A stretch of DNA of 64,000 nt from Physcomitrium patens (taxonomy: Eukaryota; Streptophyta; Bryopsida; Funariales; Funariaceae): assembly GCF_000002425.4 (NCBI RefSeq), contig NC_037255.1, forward strand, positions 9,194,436 to 9,258,435. Reading direction: 5' to 3'. The notes beneath the pieces were generated by a model. That model did not search any database and had not been told where the DNA came from. It saw nothing but the letters and a program-made list of their open reading frames with translations. The translations under genes were made by a program, and so were the position numbers. Each line of letters begins with the position of its first letter. Within the stretch, counting starts at the first letter, position 1. Positions 34,664 to 46,477 of this stretch are shown piece by piece.

Positions 34664-35278
34664 TTAGAAGTTATAGTTTAAGGCTTTGATGGGCCATCTC
34701 TACAGGCCAGTGAGGGCTACTGTACAACAACCATTAGTGTTCATGATTTAGATGCAGCGGTTTTGCAGGTGTAGGTTTAATGATATAGCCCACTCAAGTT
34801 CATTTAGCCGTGGTAGTGTGCATGGTGATTCTCGATTATAATCCATGCCAATTTTCAGACTGAAGTTAGTTTAGATGAAAATCATGTTTTGTTGACTCAT
34901 TATTTCGCCCAGATGTGATAATTCTTCCGGAAACTGTGGTTCCGACAGTTTCTCGGCAGACTATTTCACTACGACACTGTGGACCTAGTTTTCTTTATGG
35001 CATCAGACAGATGTCTCAACAGCATCTGTAATTGGCGATGTGTGAACTGTACTTCAGTGCAACTTACGAGATGTGTAAGAATGGTCCTAGACGAGGTGAC
35101 GATGTTGAGATCTTCATTAAAGTGGCGTTCCCTTTCTCCCTGCAACTGTTTTGACATACGAACGCAGCTGGAAGCTCATCTGAAACGTGTGAATCCTACT
35201 GTAGATGTATTTTTTTTTCTCTTTTTAATTTTTAATTTTTAATTTTAAAAAAAATTACTTTTGTTTTTAAAATTTTCA
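34664..35278. other. Tail-to-tail spacer between FtsHi5 and the syntaxin gene
   Basis: 615 bp holding the 3' UTRs of both convergent genes. An AT-rich, T-run-bearing stretch lies at 35207-35270, next to the syntaxin stop. No further gene seen. Confidence 0.7.
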
Positions 35279-38200
35279 CTATACAGCATTTTTCCAAGGT
35301 TGGATTACAGAAACGATGATAATAACAATTGTGACAAGCAGCACAACAATGCCAATACACATGCACTTGCGAGTTCCTCTTTGCAAGGACTTCGCTTTCT
35401 GCAGAGCTGTAGTCCCCGAAGCGATATGGTCGACTGCTTTGCCAACCTACAACTCCAGGCCACATGAAACAGAAGAATTGGAAGAACAATGAAACACAAA
35501 AAAAGAGTAATTTCAGAAAACATGCGCAGTTAAGGGACTAGGTACAGACACATGTCTAATAAAACAAGTGACTCATCAGAAATGCAAGCAGTGGATATTT
35601 AGTCACATGTTCCTGATCTTGCATCGGCAATCATCAAAAGATGTCTATTACATGAACAAAAGTAAAGAGAAGAAGCAAACCTGCGTTTCAATATTGTCAA
35701 GAAGGTCGCCTTGTGCTTCAACAAGCACTGCCATGTCAAGAAAAATCTGCCAACGATACAGATTAATGTGATTTTCTTACTTTAGAAGAAATTTAAGCAT
35801 CCCCATGAACCATACTAAGGTGACAGTTTTTAGTCCAAAAAGAAAAGTATATAGAATAACATTTTGTTGAGAAAGAGCATTTGCAGGAAAACTTTCTTTA
35901 GCCACTTTCGTTGAAAAACCATACAAACTACAGACAGGAACAAGAAGATTGCGAGCTGTGCTTGAATAAGGGCAAATTGATATTGCGTTCTAAGATTTCA
36001 GATCAGGAAACACATGGACGGTCTAACGAGAATTCAAAATGGTATAAATACATCAATACAAGAATGAGATTGGCACCACGATAAGTACGACAATTGAAAT
36101 ATCAAGTGAAAGACCTGATGAAGTTCCAAAAGTTTCTTTTCTATATCCCTAACTGCATCATGCCGCTCTTGGATCTCCGCTACTGTGTCTAGTATCTGCA
36201 CAAAACGACTTTCAAGCCCATAAAGTGACACAAAAAGTTTCCGAACTTGAGTTGGTACTGAAGACATCGTCGGGGTATAAGCAATTGAGCACATATTAAA
36301 CAGAATGTTGAGTCCCTAGGGTGTCTAATCTACATCGTCTCTTTGCATACATGGTCTAAGAAATTCTCAGAAAAGCTGAAGGAGTCTTTACTAGTACTGC
36401 ATTCTAATTATTGTAAAATGAATTTCCGATGATCGGATTGAACTCGAGGAGTAGTTTAAAAAAAACATAACATACTTGACCTCGTCCCTGCTCTTGGATG
36501 GCCTTCTGAAAAATCTGATCACCATCTCCTGAGTCAATTAGGCGTTCAATCACCTGTAAAGCACAGCAACAAAGATAAATAGAAAGAGCCACAACTTTGA
36601 CTACTGGTGAATAGAAGAGGCTGTTCATACACATGGAAATTGTTGGTTTTAAATGTTTTTTCAAAAATCGATCAAAGGAAATAGAACCAGCGTTCCGACC
36701 TGACTAGAATCTGTCAAATTATTATAAAGTAGAATTGAAAATTGCACTTCACAAGTGATTTGACAGACTTACTGATTCATCAACCTTTTGTCCCGTAACT
36801 GCTCACAATACGGAACAAAAGTGAGGCATAATATTGCACATGGTACTTCCTTAGTCATTCCGCATACAACATCACCTTACATTTAGCATAGCATGTGTAA
36901 GCTAAGCGTAAGGGCAAGAGTAACAATGACGAAAGTTTACGTTTGGACCATTTCTCACCAGTGAAAACACGTCTTTCAACCACCTCTCGATACTCGACCT
37001 GAAACTTCCGCCTTATTGCCTACAGTTCAACAATCTTCGATGAAGGTGGTCCAACCCACAGCAAGCCATTCAATGTCATAGACTTCATAACAGAAACGAT
37101 CAAGTGCAACCATGACGCGGGTACCATTAACAGTAGCCTGTCACTTGAAAAACCGCTCGTGTGATGAGTTTCTTTACAACGCACCTGAAAATCGACCATG
37201 AGCTCCTTCAGCTTCTTCTTCAAGGTACTGAATTGCAGGGAAGAATGTCAACAATACTTCAACCAATCAAGAGAATTGAAAGAATTAAGCTTATCGATCT
37301 AAATAAAAGTGCAATATAACCAAAACATAAAATAAGATCCTTGTAGATTCAAAGATTTAAAAATAAATAAAGGTTCGTTGGTTTAATTACACTCAGTCCT
37401 ATTAGATTCTATAAAGAACTACTTATTAGCTTTAGGACTCTTGCACGAGGTGAATATCTTGCTACAAAAAAACATCATATACTACACATGTTACGATGCC
37501 ACAAGATTGCTTACGAGGTTATAGCCATCCGTGTCCGATCAGTACTTGAACCTTCATGACAGCCCTTAATTTTACGATTTACAAGATTCTGCGCAACAGT
37601 CAGTAGATAAGAAAGCTGCATCAATGACAGGTCAGCCAAACAAGTTTAGGTATAATAACATTCGTTTGTATAGAGACTACCAACTCATTGAGAAGAAGGC
37701 GTATTGCAGAAGGAGTATCTCAGTACTCTTCCTATATTCCAACCCAAAACCTTTTCGAGTCCTCTTATTGAGTGATTTTATGCAAATTTTAATGACTAAC
37801 AGTATTAACCATCCACTCCCCACAAAATGTGCGCAAACAGGGGGCGCAAAAACCCCTTGATGTGAGAACATAACACACAAATCAAATAATAGACGATTGC
37901 TAATAAGTACGCAATGGACGCAATTATTTTAGTACCGCTTTGTCCATCGCCTCTATTTTACCCTTTAAACCTTGAGCAACCTTGCTGATCTCATCAAGGT
38001 CATGCTCCATTTTTTCCTTAAGAGCTACACAATAGAACAAAGGTCCTTCCTAATTATGTCCAAGACCATTTTGGGAACAACTTCAACTGTAGACTGACAA
38101 AAAAAACTATTACCATTGCGTTGATTTCATTTGTCGTGCATCCCAGTAAGCCACAACAATGCGGGAAATTACATAGAGCAGAAGCAGATGGATTCAGCAC

Positions 38201-39425
38201 ATACAGTATGAAGGGGCCTAATGAAACTCTTTAACCTGTCATATTTGCAGCTTTTGTCACAGACTTGGATTCTTCATTCGTATTCTGTAAGATGGAAATA
38301 AAAATTAGGTTTAGGAACATTTTCGAGAACCAAAGCACTATACACTCAAACATGGCATAAGTTGTATGGAGAAGGTACAATATCCAATAGACCTGCAACT
38401 TCTGAAACCTCTTCCGGATCTCGGCCATCGAGCTTTTGATGTCGTTGACCTAATTCCGATTCCGAATCCCCAATTATTAAAAGTGTCATGACTTGAAAGA
38501 GTCAAATTAGGTTTGAAGATACAGACCAAAAAATTAAGAATAGGCGAAGAGAGTAAGAAATTGGCCAGAATAAAACCTCCTGGAAGAATAATGACAAGTC
38601 TTGGCCAGCCTCTGGGACAGGTGAAGGTCCCGCCTCAAGATCCTCCTCTTTCTCATTAGCGGATGAATCTTTATCCTGCACATTCGCACAAATTCATCTG
38701 TGATACGCAACATCTTCAAGAGTATGCAGTATACAGAGTTTACAGCTTGACAGGAAGAAGGGTAATTGACTGCAACTCATTGGCACGACAACAACTATAG
38801 TCTCTGTACAAAGTCATTTCACCTCTCTCTGAACCGTTAAAAATTTCTGACCAACGAGCCCTAGGTGGAAAATCACTAATCCAGATTCGAATCTAGCCGC
38901 GCAATAACCTCCAGAAAAAAACAAGTAACATCCTTCCTTTCCTCCTTCACCTATTACGTACATGAAATTTGTAATGCCTTCAGCACAGAAAAGACCGTGA
39001 CCTAAGTGAGGACAACACACATCCACGTGCAAATGGGAAGTTCCACGAATTCTCACAAGACTTCAAGATCCTCCAATCGCACCCCTCGCAATAAAATATC
39101 CTAATTCATTGCAGTTCCATAAAAAACTTTGGTTACTGTACACCACAGGGCTCTGAATTCACTCCATGAAATTGCTGTGCAATCCCCAAAAGGTTTACAA
39201 ATGCCTAAAAACGTCAATATAATGTGATGATATCGCATAGCAACATCATCAAAAACCCTCATTACTTCTTCATAACGATGGCTGGCATGCCCTCCGCCAC
39301 TGAAACGCCACCCCCTCTCCCAAGAACATTCAAAGTTCACAACACAAGCTCCTCACATGCGATTCAACCTTCCCTGGTCATCAAACAAAAATCCTTCCAT
39401 AACATACCGCGAGAAGATCGTTCAT
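35279..39425 (-). CDS. SYP13: Qa-SNARE syntaxin of the SYP13 (SYP132-like) group, 13 exons
   Basis: A 302-residue plasma-membrane t-SNARE (SYP132 has 304). Coding exons on the minus strand: 39425-39408, 38675-38577, 38449-38393, 38284-38236, 38024-37936, 37588-37515, 37227-37185, 37019-36959, 36798-36773, 36553-36476, 36195-36115, 35746-35681, 35446-35279. They total 909 bases and keep one frame, all with GT donors and AG acceptors. It starts MNDLLA, the usual SYP1 start. An acidic stretch (7-20) is followed by the Habc helices, including [10 protein letters not shown] (61-70). The SNARE helix (about 200-260) has the zero-layer Gln237 in LVEAQGD, and the membrane anchor is 275-295 with the tail QPWKNAV. 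It should drive fusion of secretory vesicles with the plasma membrane. The first exon is only 18 coding bases and exon 9 only 26. The weakest point is exon 1, chosen by its conserved start and by total length. Confidence 0.93.
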
Positions 39426-40205
39426 GGCAATGCCACCCTGATCACCACGCCGCAACACTCCCCTGGTCTCGATCAGAATCCGTTCCCGATCACCACAAGC
39501 TCATGATTCCTATTCCCGTACTCCTCCTCATCACTTGCGGATGTTTCACAACGGTGCAAAACCTTTCCAGCCCACCGTCCAGGGTCTATACCACACCGCC
39601 AACTCATCACCTCCACATCCAATTCCAAAATCAATAAACTATAAAAGAAACACACAAAAACGAGGCCTAGAATCAAGGTTCGTTCGCAGCGGAGAAAATT
39701 AGATGACGCTGCTTCTGCTGTTGCTACAGAGTGACATCTGAGGACCCTTCGATGAACAACGCATTAAGGGCGATAATTCCATGGATTGACGTAGAAATCA
39801 TGGAGCACAATGCACAACAGCAAATGCACAACTATGAAAGTTCCTGGCCTCGTCTCCTCCTACTCCTCCTCCTCCTCTGCCTCTTCTTCTTCGTTGTCAC
39901 CATATCCATGCTTTTCCGTCACAGTACTGATCCGCGCACCTGACTGCCTTGTATCATCGGTGCCATCAGCCACGATCTTCACAGAGCAAGGGAGGGAGGG
40001 AGGGAGGGACGGAGCGCAATTCCCCCGCACCCATCTCGGTCTCTGCCTGTTCCGACGTCCATTGCCGGTCCCGGCATCCCTTGCCGATACTTGCCATCGT
40101 TTATTGCCACTTGACCCTCATCCACCGCATCCCCAACCGTATTGCATACGACGGATGATTTCTGTCAAGATGCTTCAATATCTAGGATCGCATTTCATTT
40201 GAGGT
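39426..40205 (-). promoter_or_regulatory. Upstream region / leader of the syntaxin gene
   Basis: GC-richer sequence with a (TCC)n-like tract near 39856-39875 and a GGGA repeat at about 39985-40008 on the plus strand; both are common in plant leaders. No supported coding frame. Composition drops sharply to AT-rich after 40.2 kb, marking the end of the gene island. Confidence 0.5.
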
Positions 40206-41234
40206 TCCCTTTTTAAAAGGTGATCGTCCTAAGCGTTTAATTTTGAAGTAATAACTGATTATTGTACTTTATGTATAATTTATAATGATTTTGGTTATAA
40301 GAGTGTTAATTTCAGTGCATGGAGTTTTTCTTGTTTTTTAATTCAAAATATTGTGGCACTCATCTTAGCTTATTTGCTTAAAACATCTATTCTAAAATTT
40401 GGTTGTGAATTGAAGATGTGTTATTTTAAACCATTTAATAAAAAATTATTATATATATTTTTTATATTTATGTAAAAAAATAATTTAAAATGTTCAAATA
40501 AAAAATATAATATAAAATATGATTTGATCTTAAAACATATATTTTTGTAGTTTAATAATGCTGAAAACTACACATGTTGATATATTGAATATCCAAATTT
40601 TCACAATGATGCTCTCAATAAAAAAAACTAACACTACTTAATATCCAAATTGGTACAATCAAATTGTCTTGTGTCTATATATATATAAGATTGGATAAAA
40701 TGTTTGAAGTTAATAAACTATTCTCTAAATGTAACAATTCATTCTATTGTTACATAAATAAATTTACATCTCTTTTCAAGAAGATAACCAATATATATAT
40801 AATTACTCATATATATATATATATATCAAATTCGTTTTTAGTTCAATAACTTTTATTATATAATTTAAAATAGTTAGAAAGTCTTTATTTTTAGAAGAAA
40901 AAAAAAGAGGTGCCTACTTTCAAAACTTATAGTTAATTAAAATAAAAAGTCTCTCTTAATTGGTTTTACAATTAAAAAAAATTAGTTTAAAATTTACGAG
41001 AAAAAAAATGAGGTGAAACACATTTTTTCCCTTATATAGTGTGAATGATATTGTTCTTTAGAATTTGTTTGAGATTCACCTCAAGAAATAGTTTTTTACA
41101 AATATTTTAAAAGTAATAGAAAAAATCTATAAAATTACTCATATTTTAATTTTTAATTTTAAAAATCAAGATATAAAATATTTTATTTAGAATTATAATT
41201 AAAGAAATGATTTGATTCATATCATGTATCATTT

Positions 41235-41266
<32 letters not shown>

Positions 41267-41802
41267 TTTTTTTCCAAGTATGAGACTTTTACAAATCTTA
41301 TAGACCACATTCTTTCAAAATGGGCTTAAAATATAAAAAGATCCACTATTGATTATGTCTTTATAAAAAAATAAAAAATAAAAATAAAAAAATGATAAAA
41401 TGATCCATCCATTATTACAATTATGAAAAAAATAATTACCTCTAGATTCATTTTATTACCACTAAATCTATAATTAATCAAAAGAAAGTATATTCATGTA
41501 CAATCATGATAATCTAATCTTCAATACCACTGTCAATAGTGATAGCCGGTGTAATCTTTAATTATAGAACCTTTATTATTTGTTTTAAAAAGAAAAGAAT
41601 CTTCCACAAATATATCTCATTGCCTTGTTCTCTGTTGAGATGAGGGTGGAGTTGGCCTCCCCTTCCTTTATAAGAAGAATCACTTTGCTTTCTTTGTCCA
41701 TGCATTCTATCTCTTCTTACTATCATTTTTTCTTTGCATTGCTATCTTCTTCATTGTTGCCCTCACTCTTATTGGTTATCTTCTTGATTTTGTATCTATT
41801 GC
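40206..41802. other. AT-rich spacer
   Basis: No gene recognised. It contains short (AT)n runs (40790-40826) and a (TAA)n tract. The balanced-composition stretch 41.62-41.80 kb has a 62-codon frame without any recognisable domain. Confidence 0.6.
41236..41266. repeat. (TAA)n microsatellite
   Basis: About ten uninterrupted TAA units. Confidence 0.95.
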
Positions 41803-43058
41803 TATTGGGGTAGAAAAAATTTGCTTTAAAAAAGCGCTGGGCTTCTAGCTGTCATTAAATGCTCAATTAAGCCTCTAAATAAAAAAAAACACCAAATTTA
41901 TATATAAAATTATCCCTATGGAGGCAATTACATCAATATATAAGCCTTAAGTACCAAAGATCACCAAAAATATAATAAAAATATTATAAAAATTTATATA
42001 TCCTTAAGGTAATTTTTCTCCAAACTTCAACTGGTTATATCTCACAATTGGACCATCCAAACAAATCCAAATTTTACATGATGTATTGATGTATATTTGA
42101 CAACTACCACAACAAATTTCAATTATAAATTCATTATGAATCTTGAGATATCGCCAAATCTCTAATAGTAGCTTCAAACTCTTGCTTACATATATCCATG
42201 TGCAAATTTCTTCATATCTCACAAAATAAGTAGTTAAATACCATAAAATCTTAATATATAATTTTTTAACTTAATATCATACACTTTTGGAAATTTTTAG
42301 CCAAAAATTCTTTTGAAAACTCAAGATATGACTCCAACCATTACTATCAATAAAATGGCTTATTTACTGCCTTTGAATTATATTTGCTGTCTTCAACACT
42401 CTATAACTTCTTTATACAAACTTCAAAGGCAGAAATTCTTTCACAAAAGATGTAGATCTTGAAATCAACTTTATGGCCGTACCTCCCGATCACCAAAAAC
42501 TATCATAAACTCCTTATATCTTCAAAACAACAATAATATATCTTAAAAGATACCTTAACTTCAAATGGTTATAACTTCATCATCTTAACTCCAAATCCTC
42601 TAAAATTTGAAAAATAATTGTATTTCTAATCTTAAACCTTACAATCCTTGCTTTTGATTCTCAAAATGCTGCTGTTGAAGTTGCCAAAATCCTTGTTATG
42701 GTCGCAGACAGCTTGCTGAGTGCCCATTGGGTATGGCCTTCGACCAATAGGGATAAAGATCTTTACTTTAAGCCTTCATCCATCTATACATTGCCTTCAT
42801 TCCTCTAAATAAGCTTCTTAAAGGTTTGGATCTTCATCTTTGAGCCTTAATCTTCTCTTTAATTTTTATATTAGATATCTATATCCTATATATTTTAAAT
42901 ACTATAATCAATATAGATAAATCTCAAAATAATTTTTTTTACATCAATTCTTTTAAAATTAACCTACTAACTACTATAAAGTATATAAATATTTATAAAT
43001 ATATTAACTATTTTAATTAAATTTTACATATTATAAAAAATCACATTACAATATCACA
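41803..43058 (+). mobile_element. Element C copy 1 (LTR-like)
   Basis: Starts TATTGGGGTAGAAAAAATTTGC followed by AAAGCGCTGGGCTTCTAGC, matching on the minus strand the right end of the insert at 56068-57334. It ends ...ATTACAATATCACA. About 1256 bp, non-coding. The middle part resembles element B around the block CATTGGGTATGGCCTTCGACC. No matching target duplication was found, so the ends are approximate. Confidence 0.65.
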
Positions 43059-43596
43059 AAGATAGATGAATAGATAGATAAATTTATTGGTGAGTCGTTA
43101 AAGATTGAGTTGTGGAATCTAGACACATTCTATTATATATTAATTTATTTTGTTTTATATAGAAGATATAATTTTGTATTTGATTTCAATTTTATTTTTG
43201 GATTATAGTCATATATAGCATATAATTGCTAATTTAATATAGACAACAATGACAATTAATATTATTCATAGATGTAGTATCAAAAATAAAAGATAAAAAT
43301 AAATTTTATTATTATATTTTTTGTTTGGTTTTTGTTTAAGTTGTGCCACTATTACTTCTTCATCTTCTTATACTTTTTCTTTGGAATTTTTTACTTTTCA
43401 ATCTTAGTAGTAGTGGTTGTGGTATTTCAAAAGTAGTATTATCATTGTAGTGATGAATTTCTAGTGCATGCTTCTTGGAAGTGGTATATTTGGTTTTGTT
43501 GGAGCTCCTTATTAAACTTAGAATGGTCGTGAATATGCTATATTAGTACATGCCACTTTGTTAGATTTTGTTTGTTGGATTATTTTTGTTGAATTG
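43059..43596. other. Unassigned AT-rich stretch
   Basis: 538 bp between element C and a reversed family D LTR. Probably degraded repeat sequence; I recognise nothing in it. Confidence 0.5.
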
Positions 43597-44132
43597 TGTT
43601 AAAGTTATAAATCTCAAAGAAAAAAAATTCAATATACTCTTTTATCATTTGAAAAGATTAAAGAGTCACTCAAAGATGATAGTATATTAAATTAGAATGG
43701 CCATTACTAAAGACAATAAGATTAGATAGTCTTAAAATAAGACTAAAGATTAGAAAGGCATTGACAAGAGTAAAGAAGGCTTTACTATTGCATCTATATA
43801 TACTATCTATATAAAAATTATGTGACAATATCTTATAGGATTTCCAACACGCGTTGATTGTATAAGATACATATTTAAATTTACAAAGCTAGATTTTTAT
43901 ATGAATGCTATATAGTTAGCTTGTTCTACAAGCTATCAATATATGTAATATATAATTAACTTGTTGACTAGGTTTTTAAGCTATTAATCAACTTCAAATA
44001 TGAGTAAAGACAAAATCATGTCTATGAAGCTTTTAAAAAATTTTTATAGAAGATATTATAAAATTAATCTATTTTTATCTATTTTTATCTATTTTTATCT
44101 AACTATTGAAATATATATGTATATCTATGATA
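43597..44132 (-). repeat. Family D LTR, reversed
   Basis: A 536-bp minus-strand copy of the LTR at 14827-15364. The start (TATCATAG) is at 44132 and the end (CTTTAACA, ancestral CTTGACA) at 43597. No target duplication recognised, and the neighbours do not show its own internal region on either side, so it is probably a solo LTR. Confidence 0.72.
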
Positions 44133-44189
44133 ATATACCTGAGAAGTCTAATAGAACAAGATCAAAATTTTGAAGATTTTTACAATAAC

Positions 44190-45424
44190 TTAAGCTCAAT
44201 AGTTATAAGATGTGGATAGGTTACTACTCCAAAAAGAAGTTATTTAAAAGGACTTTTATTAGAATTTATATAACTATATTTTCTTTTTATAGTAACTTTT
44301 GAAGTTGGTTTTATTTAGAATAAATTTTATATATTTAGAATCACCTTTATTAGAAATTTGTGATTTTTGAAGTCTATTTTATTTTTTTTTAATTGATATT
44401 TAGAACAGATATTATATAGAATTTATAAAAAAAAGGATTAGAGAGGGATTTTGGTAGCAAAAAAAGAAGTTAGGGCATTCATATGGATAAATAGAGATGG
44501 ATGATAAAAATCTCCATTCCTATTGATTAAAAATCATATCCAATGGACTTTTAGGAGGTTGCTTGAGGCCTTGTTAGAGATTAGGACTATTCTTTCAAGG
44601 TCATTTGAGCTTTTGGAGGCTGAAGTCAGCAAGTTGAGGATTTTGGCTATAGTTTTGGTACAAATTTTGTATGATTCAAATTTTATATGAAAGACATATG
44701 AGCACTCAAAGTCAAAGTATTGATTTTGTACCTATTGTCACTCATTTGGATATAACACATACATAGAGAGAGCAATAGAGGATAGATAATAAAGATTAGA
44801 AAGAATACTTTTTTGGCTACACTTTATATGTATTGTTTAATAAATTTTAGGTTAGAATGAAGGAGACATTAGAAGTTGAAGTCAATGCTTGGAATCTAAA
44901 GAGTAGTAAATAATCCAATTTGCTAATAGTTGTGTTTTGAACTATATCTTGAGTAATTTGATAAGATTTTATCTTAAAATTTCCAAAAATGTGTATTTTC
45001 ATGCATCTAAATTTTATATATAAATTTTGTGGCATTTAGATATTTGGATTTTTGAGATATGAAGAAAATAGTATTCAAGTGCTTGTAGATTAGGATTTAG
45101 AGCACCTTTTAGGATTTCTAAGATGCCAAAAGATCGGTAATAGATTTATAATTTATTTTTTTTATAGTGAAGCTTAAAGATAAAATCTATATTATATATA
45201 AATTTGAAAAAAGTTGAATAGTTGGATAAAGAGATATGATGTCCAAAGTTAAAGGTACAAATATCTTTTGTAGGAAAAAAATATTTTGAAGGATTTTGTT
45301 ATAATTTGAGCTTTTCTACAAAATAAAGAGATTTTTGGAAGCTAAGACATCATATATAAGCCAAAGCTAAACTCTCTATAGCTAGGTACCCAATGTATTC
45401 TCATATTATAAATTATGCTATACA
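44190..45424 (-). mobile_element. Element B copy 3 (LTR-like, reversed), one end missing
   Basis: On the minus strand the start TGTATAGCATAATTTATAAT lies at 45424, followed by the B-type block GGTACCTAGCTATAGAGAG. The other end, near 44190, lacks about the last 120 bases of the element, so a deletion accompanies this junction. Confidence 0.7.
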
Positions 45425-46049
45425 ACAACGAGATCTTCATTAATTTTTTTTTTCAAGTTATAGCTCCACTTATACATTTAACTTGTAAAAACAAATTTAA
45501 GTGAAATGAAGAATCAAAAGTATTGTTTGATGCTTTAAATAAAGAATTTACTTTTGCATCAATTTTATATTGCATTGACTTCTCTAAGATATTTTTTATG
45601 AAAACAAATACATTAGATTTTGTCTTAGTTATAGTATTATCATAAATAGGAAAAAATAAAAAACTCCATCAAGTAGCTTTTTATTATAAGAAATTTTTAG
45701 CAACAAAGATCAATTATAAAATCCACAATAAAAAACTTCTTGTAATTAAGGATTCTTTTCAAGAATAGTATCATTATATAAAATGTGCTTTTAATCTAAT
45801 TATTATATATATAGATCACAAAAATCTTAAGTACTTCATGTTAGCATAGGTGTTGAATCCTTGCTAGGCTCATTAAAGCATATTATTAATAAGATTTGAT
45901 TTTATAATCACATATCAACTTAAAAAATAACAAGGTTAATTAAATTCATTTTTTAGACATTCTTATCTTATATCAATAGAAAAAAATATAACTTTTAATC
46001 AACAAAAAATGATTGTCTTGAAGCTTGAATAATTTTATTATTGAGTAAT

Positions 46050-46477
46050 TGTCACGGACACAGAAATACAGACTCCAGATCTAACAAGAAGTTCAAGAAG
46101 AATTGGCAAGAACTAGATTAATTAGATGAATACAAGAACAACACCAGAGAGGTGAGCTAGAGCTCCAAGAGATGTGTTGTCAAGACTGAAGAATTCTTCA
46201 GTCTCAATTCCAATATATACTCTTATTTTGGAAGCTCCTCAAGCAACTTCTACCAACTAAGAAGCTTCTAAAAGGTTCCAAAGACTTGCTTCTAGAAGGT
46301 TCTAGAAACTTGTCTCTAGAAGGTTCTAAGGACTATGTCCTTAACATCTTCTACCAACTAGGAAGCTTCCCAAGCAATTTCCATCAACTAAGAAGCTTTT
46401 AGAAGGTTCCAGAGACTTGCTTCTAGAAGGTTCTAGAAACTTGTCTCTAGAAGGTTCTAAGGACTATGTCCCTAACA
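46050..46477 (-). repeat. 3' LTR of Cv-4, with duplicated promoter cassette
   Basis: 428 bp, TGTTAGGGAC...GTCCGTGACA on the minus strand. It is about 155 bp longer than its partner because a unit carrying the heat-shock-like array is present twice (roughly 46240-46350 and 46350-46477). A TATA-like TATATATT lies at about 46204-46211. Confidence 0.88.
46261..46443 (-). promoter_or_regulatory. Heat-shock-element arrays in the 3' LTR of Cv-4
   Basis: Alternating TTC/GAA triplets two bases apart: TTCtaGAAggTTCtaGAA at 46290-46307 and again at 46421-46438, with further imperfect units at 46261-46279 and 46391-46409. They lie upstream of the TATA-like box in the direction of transcription. Such arrays are the binding sites of heat shock factors. 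Confidence 0.75.

Noticed and set aside
44133-44190. Internal region of the reversed LTR at 43597-44132
   Set aside because: Read on the plus strand it resembles Gag (EK.NRTRSKF) rather than the sequence that should flank a minus-strand LTR, so I assign it tentatively to Cv-3.
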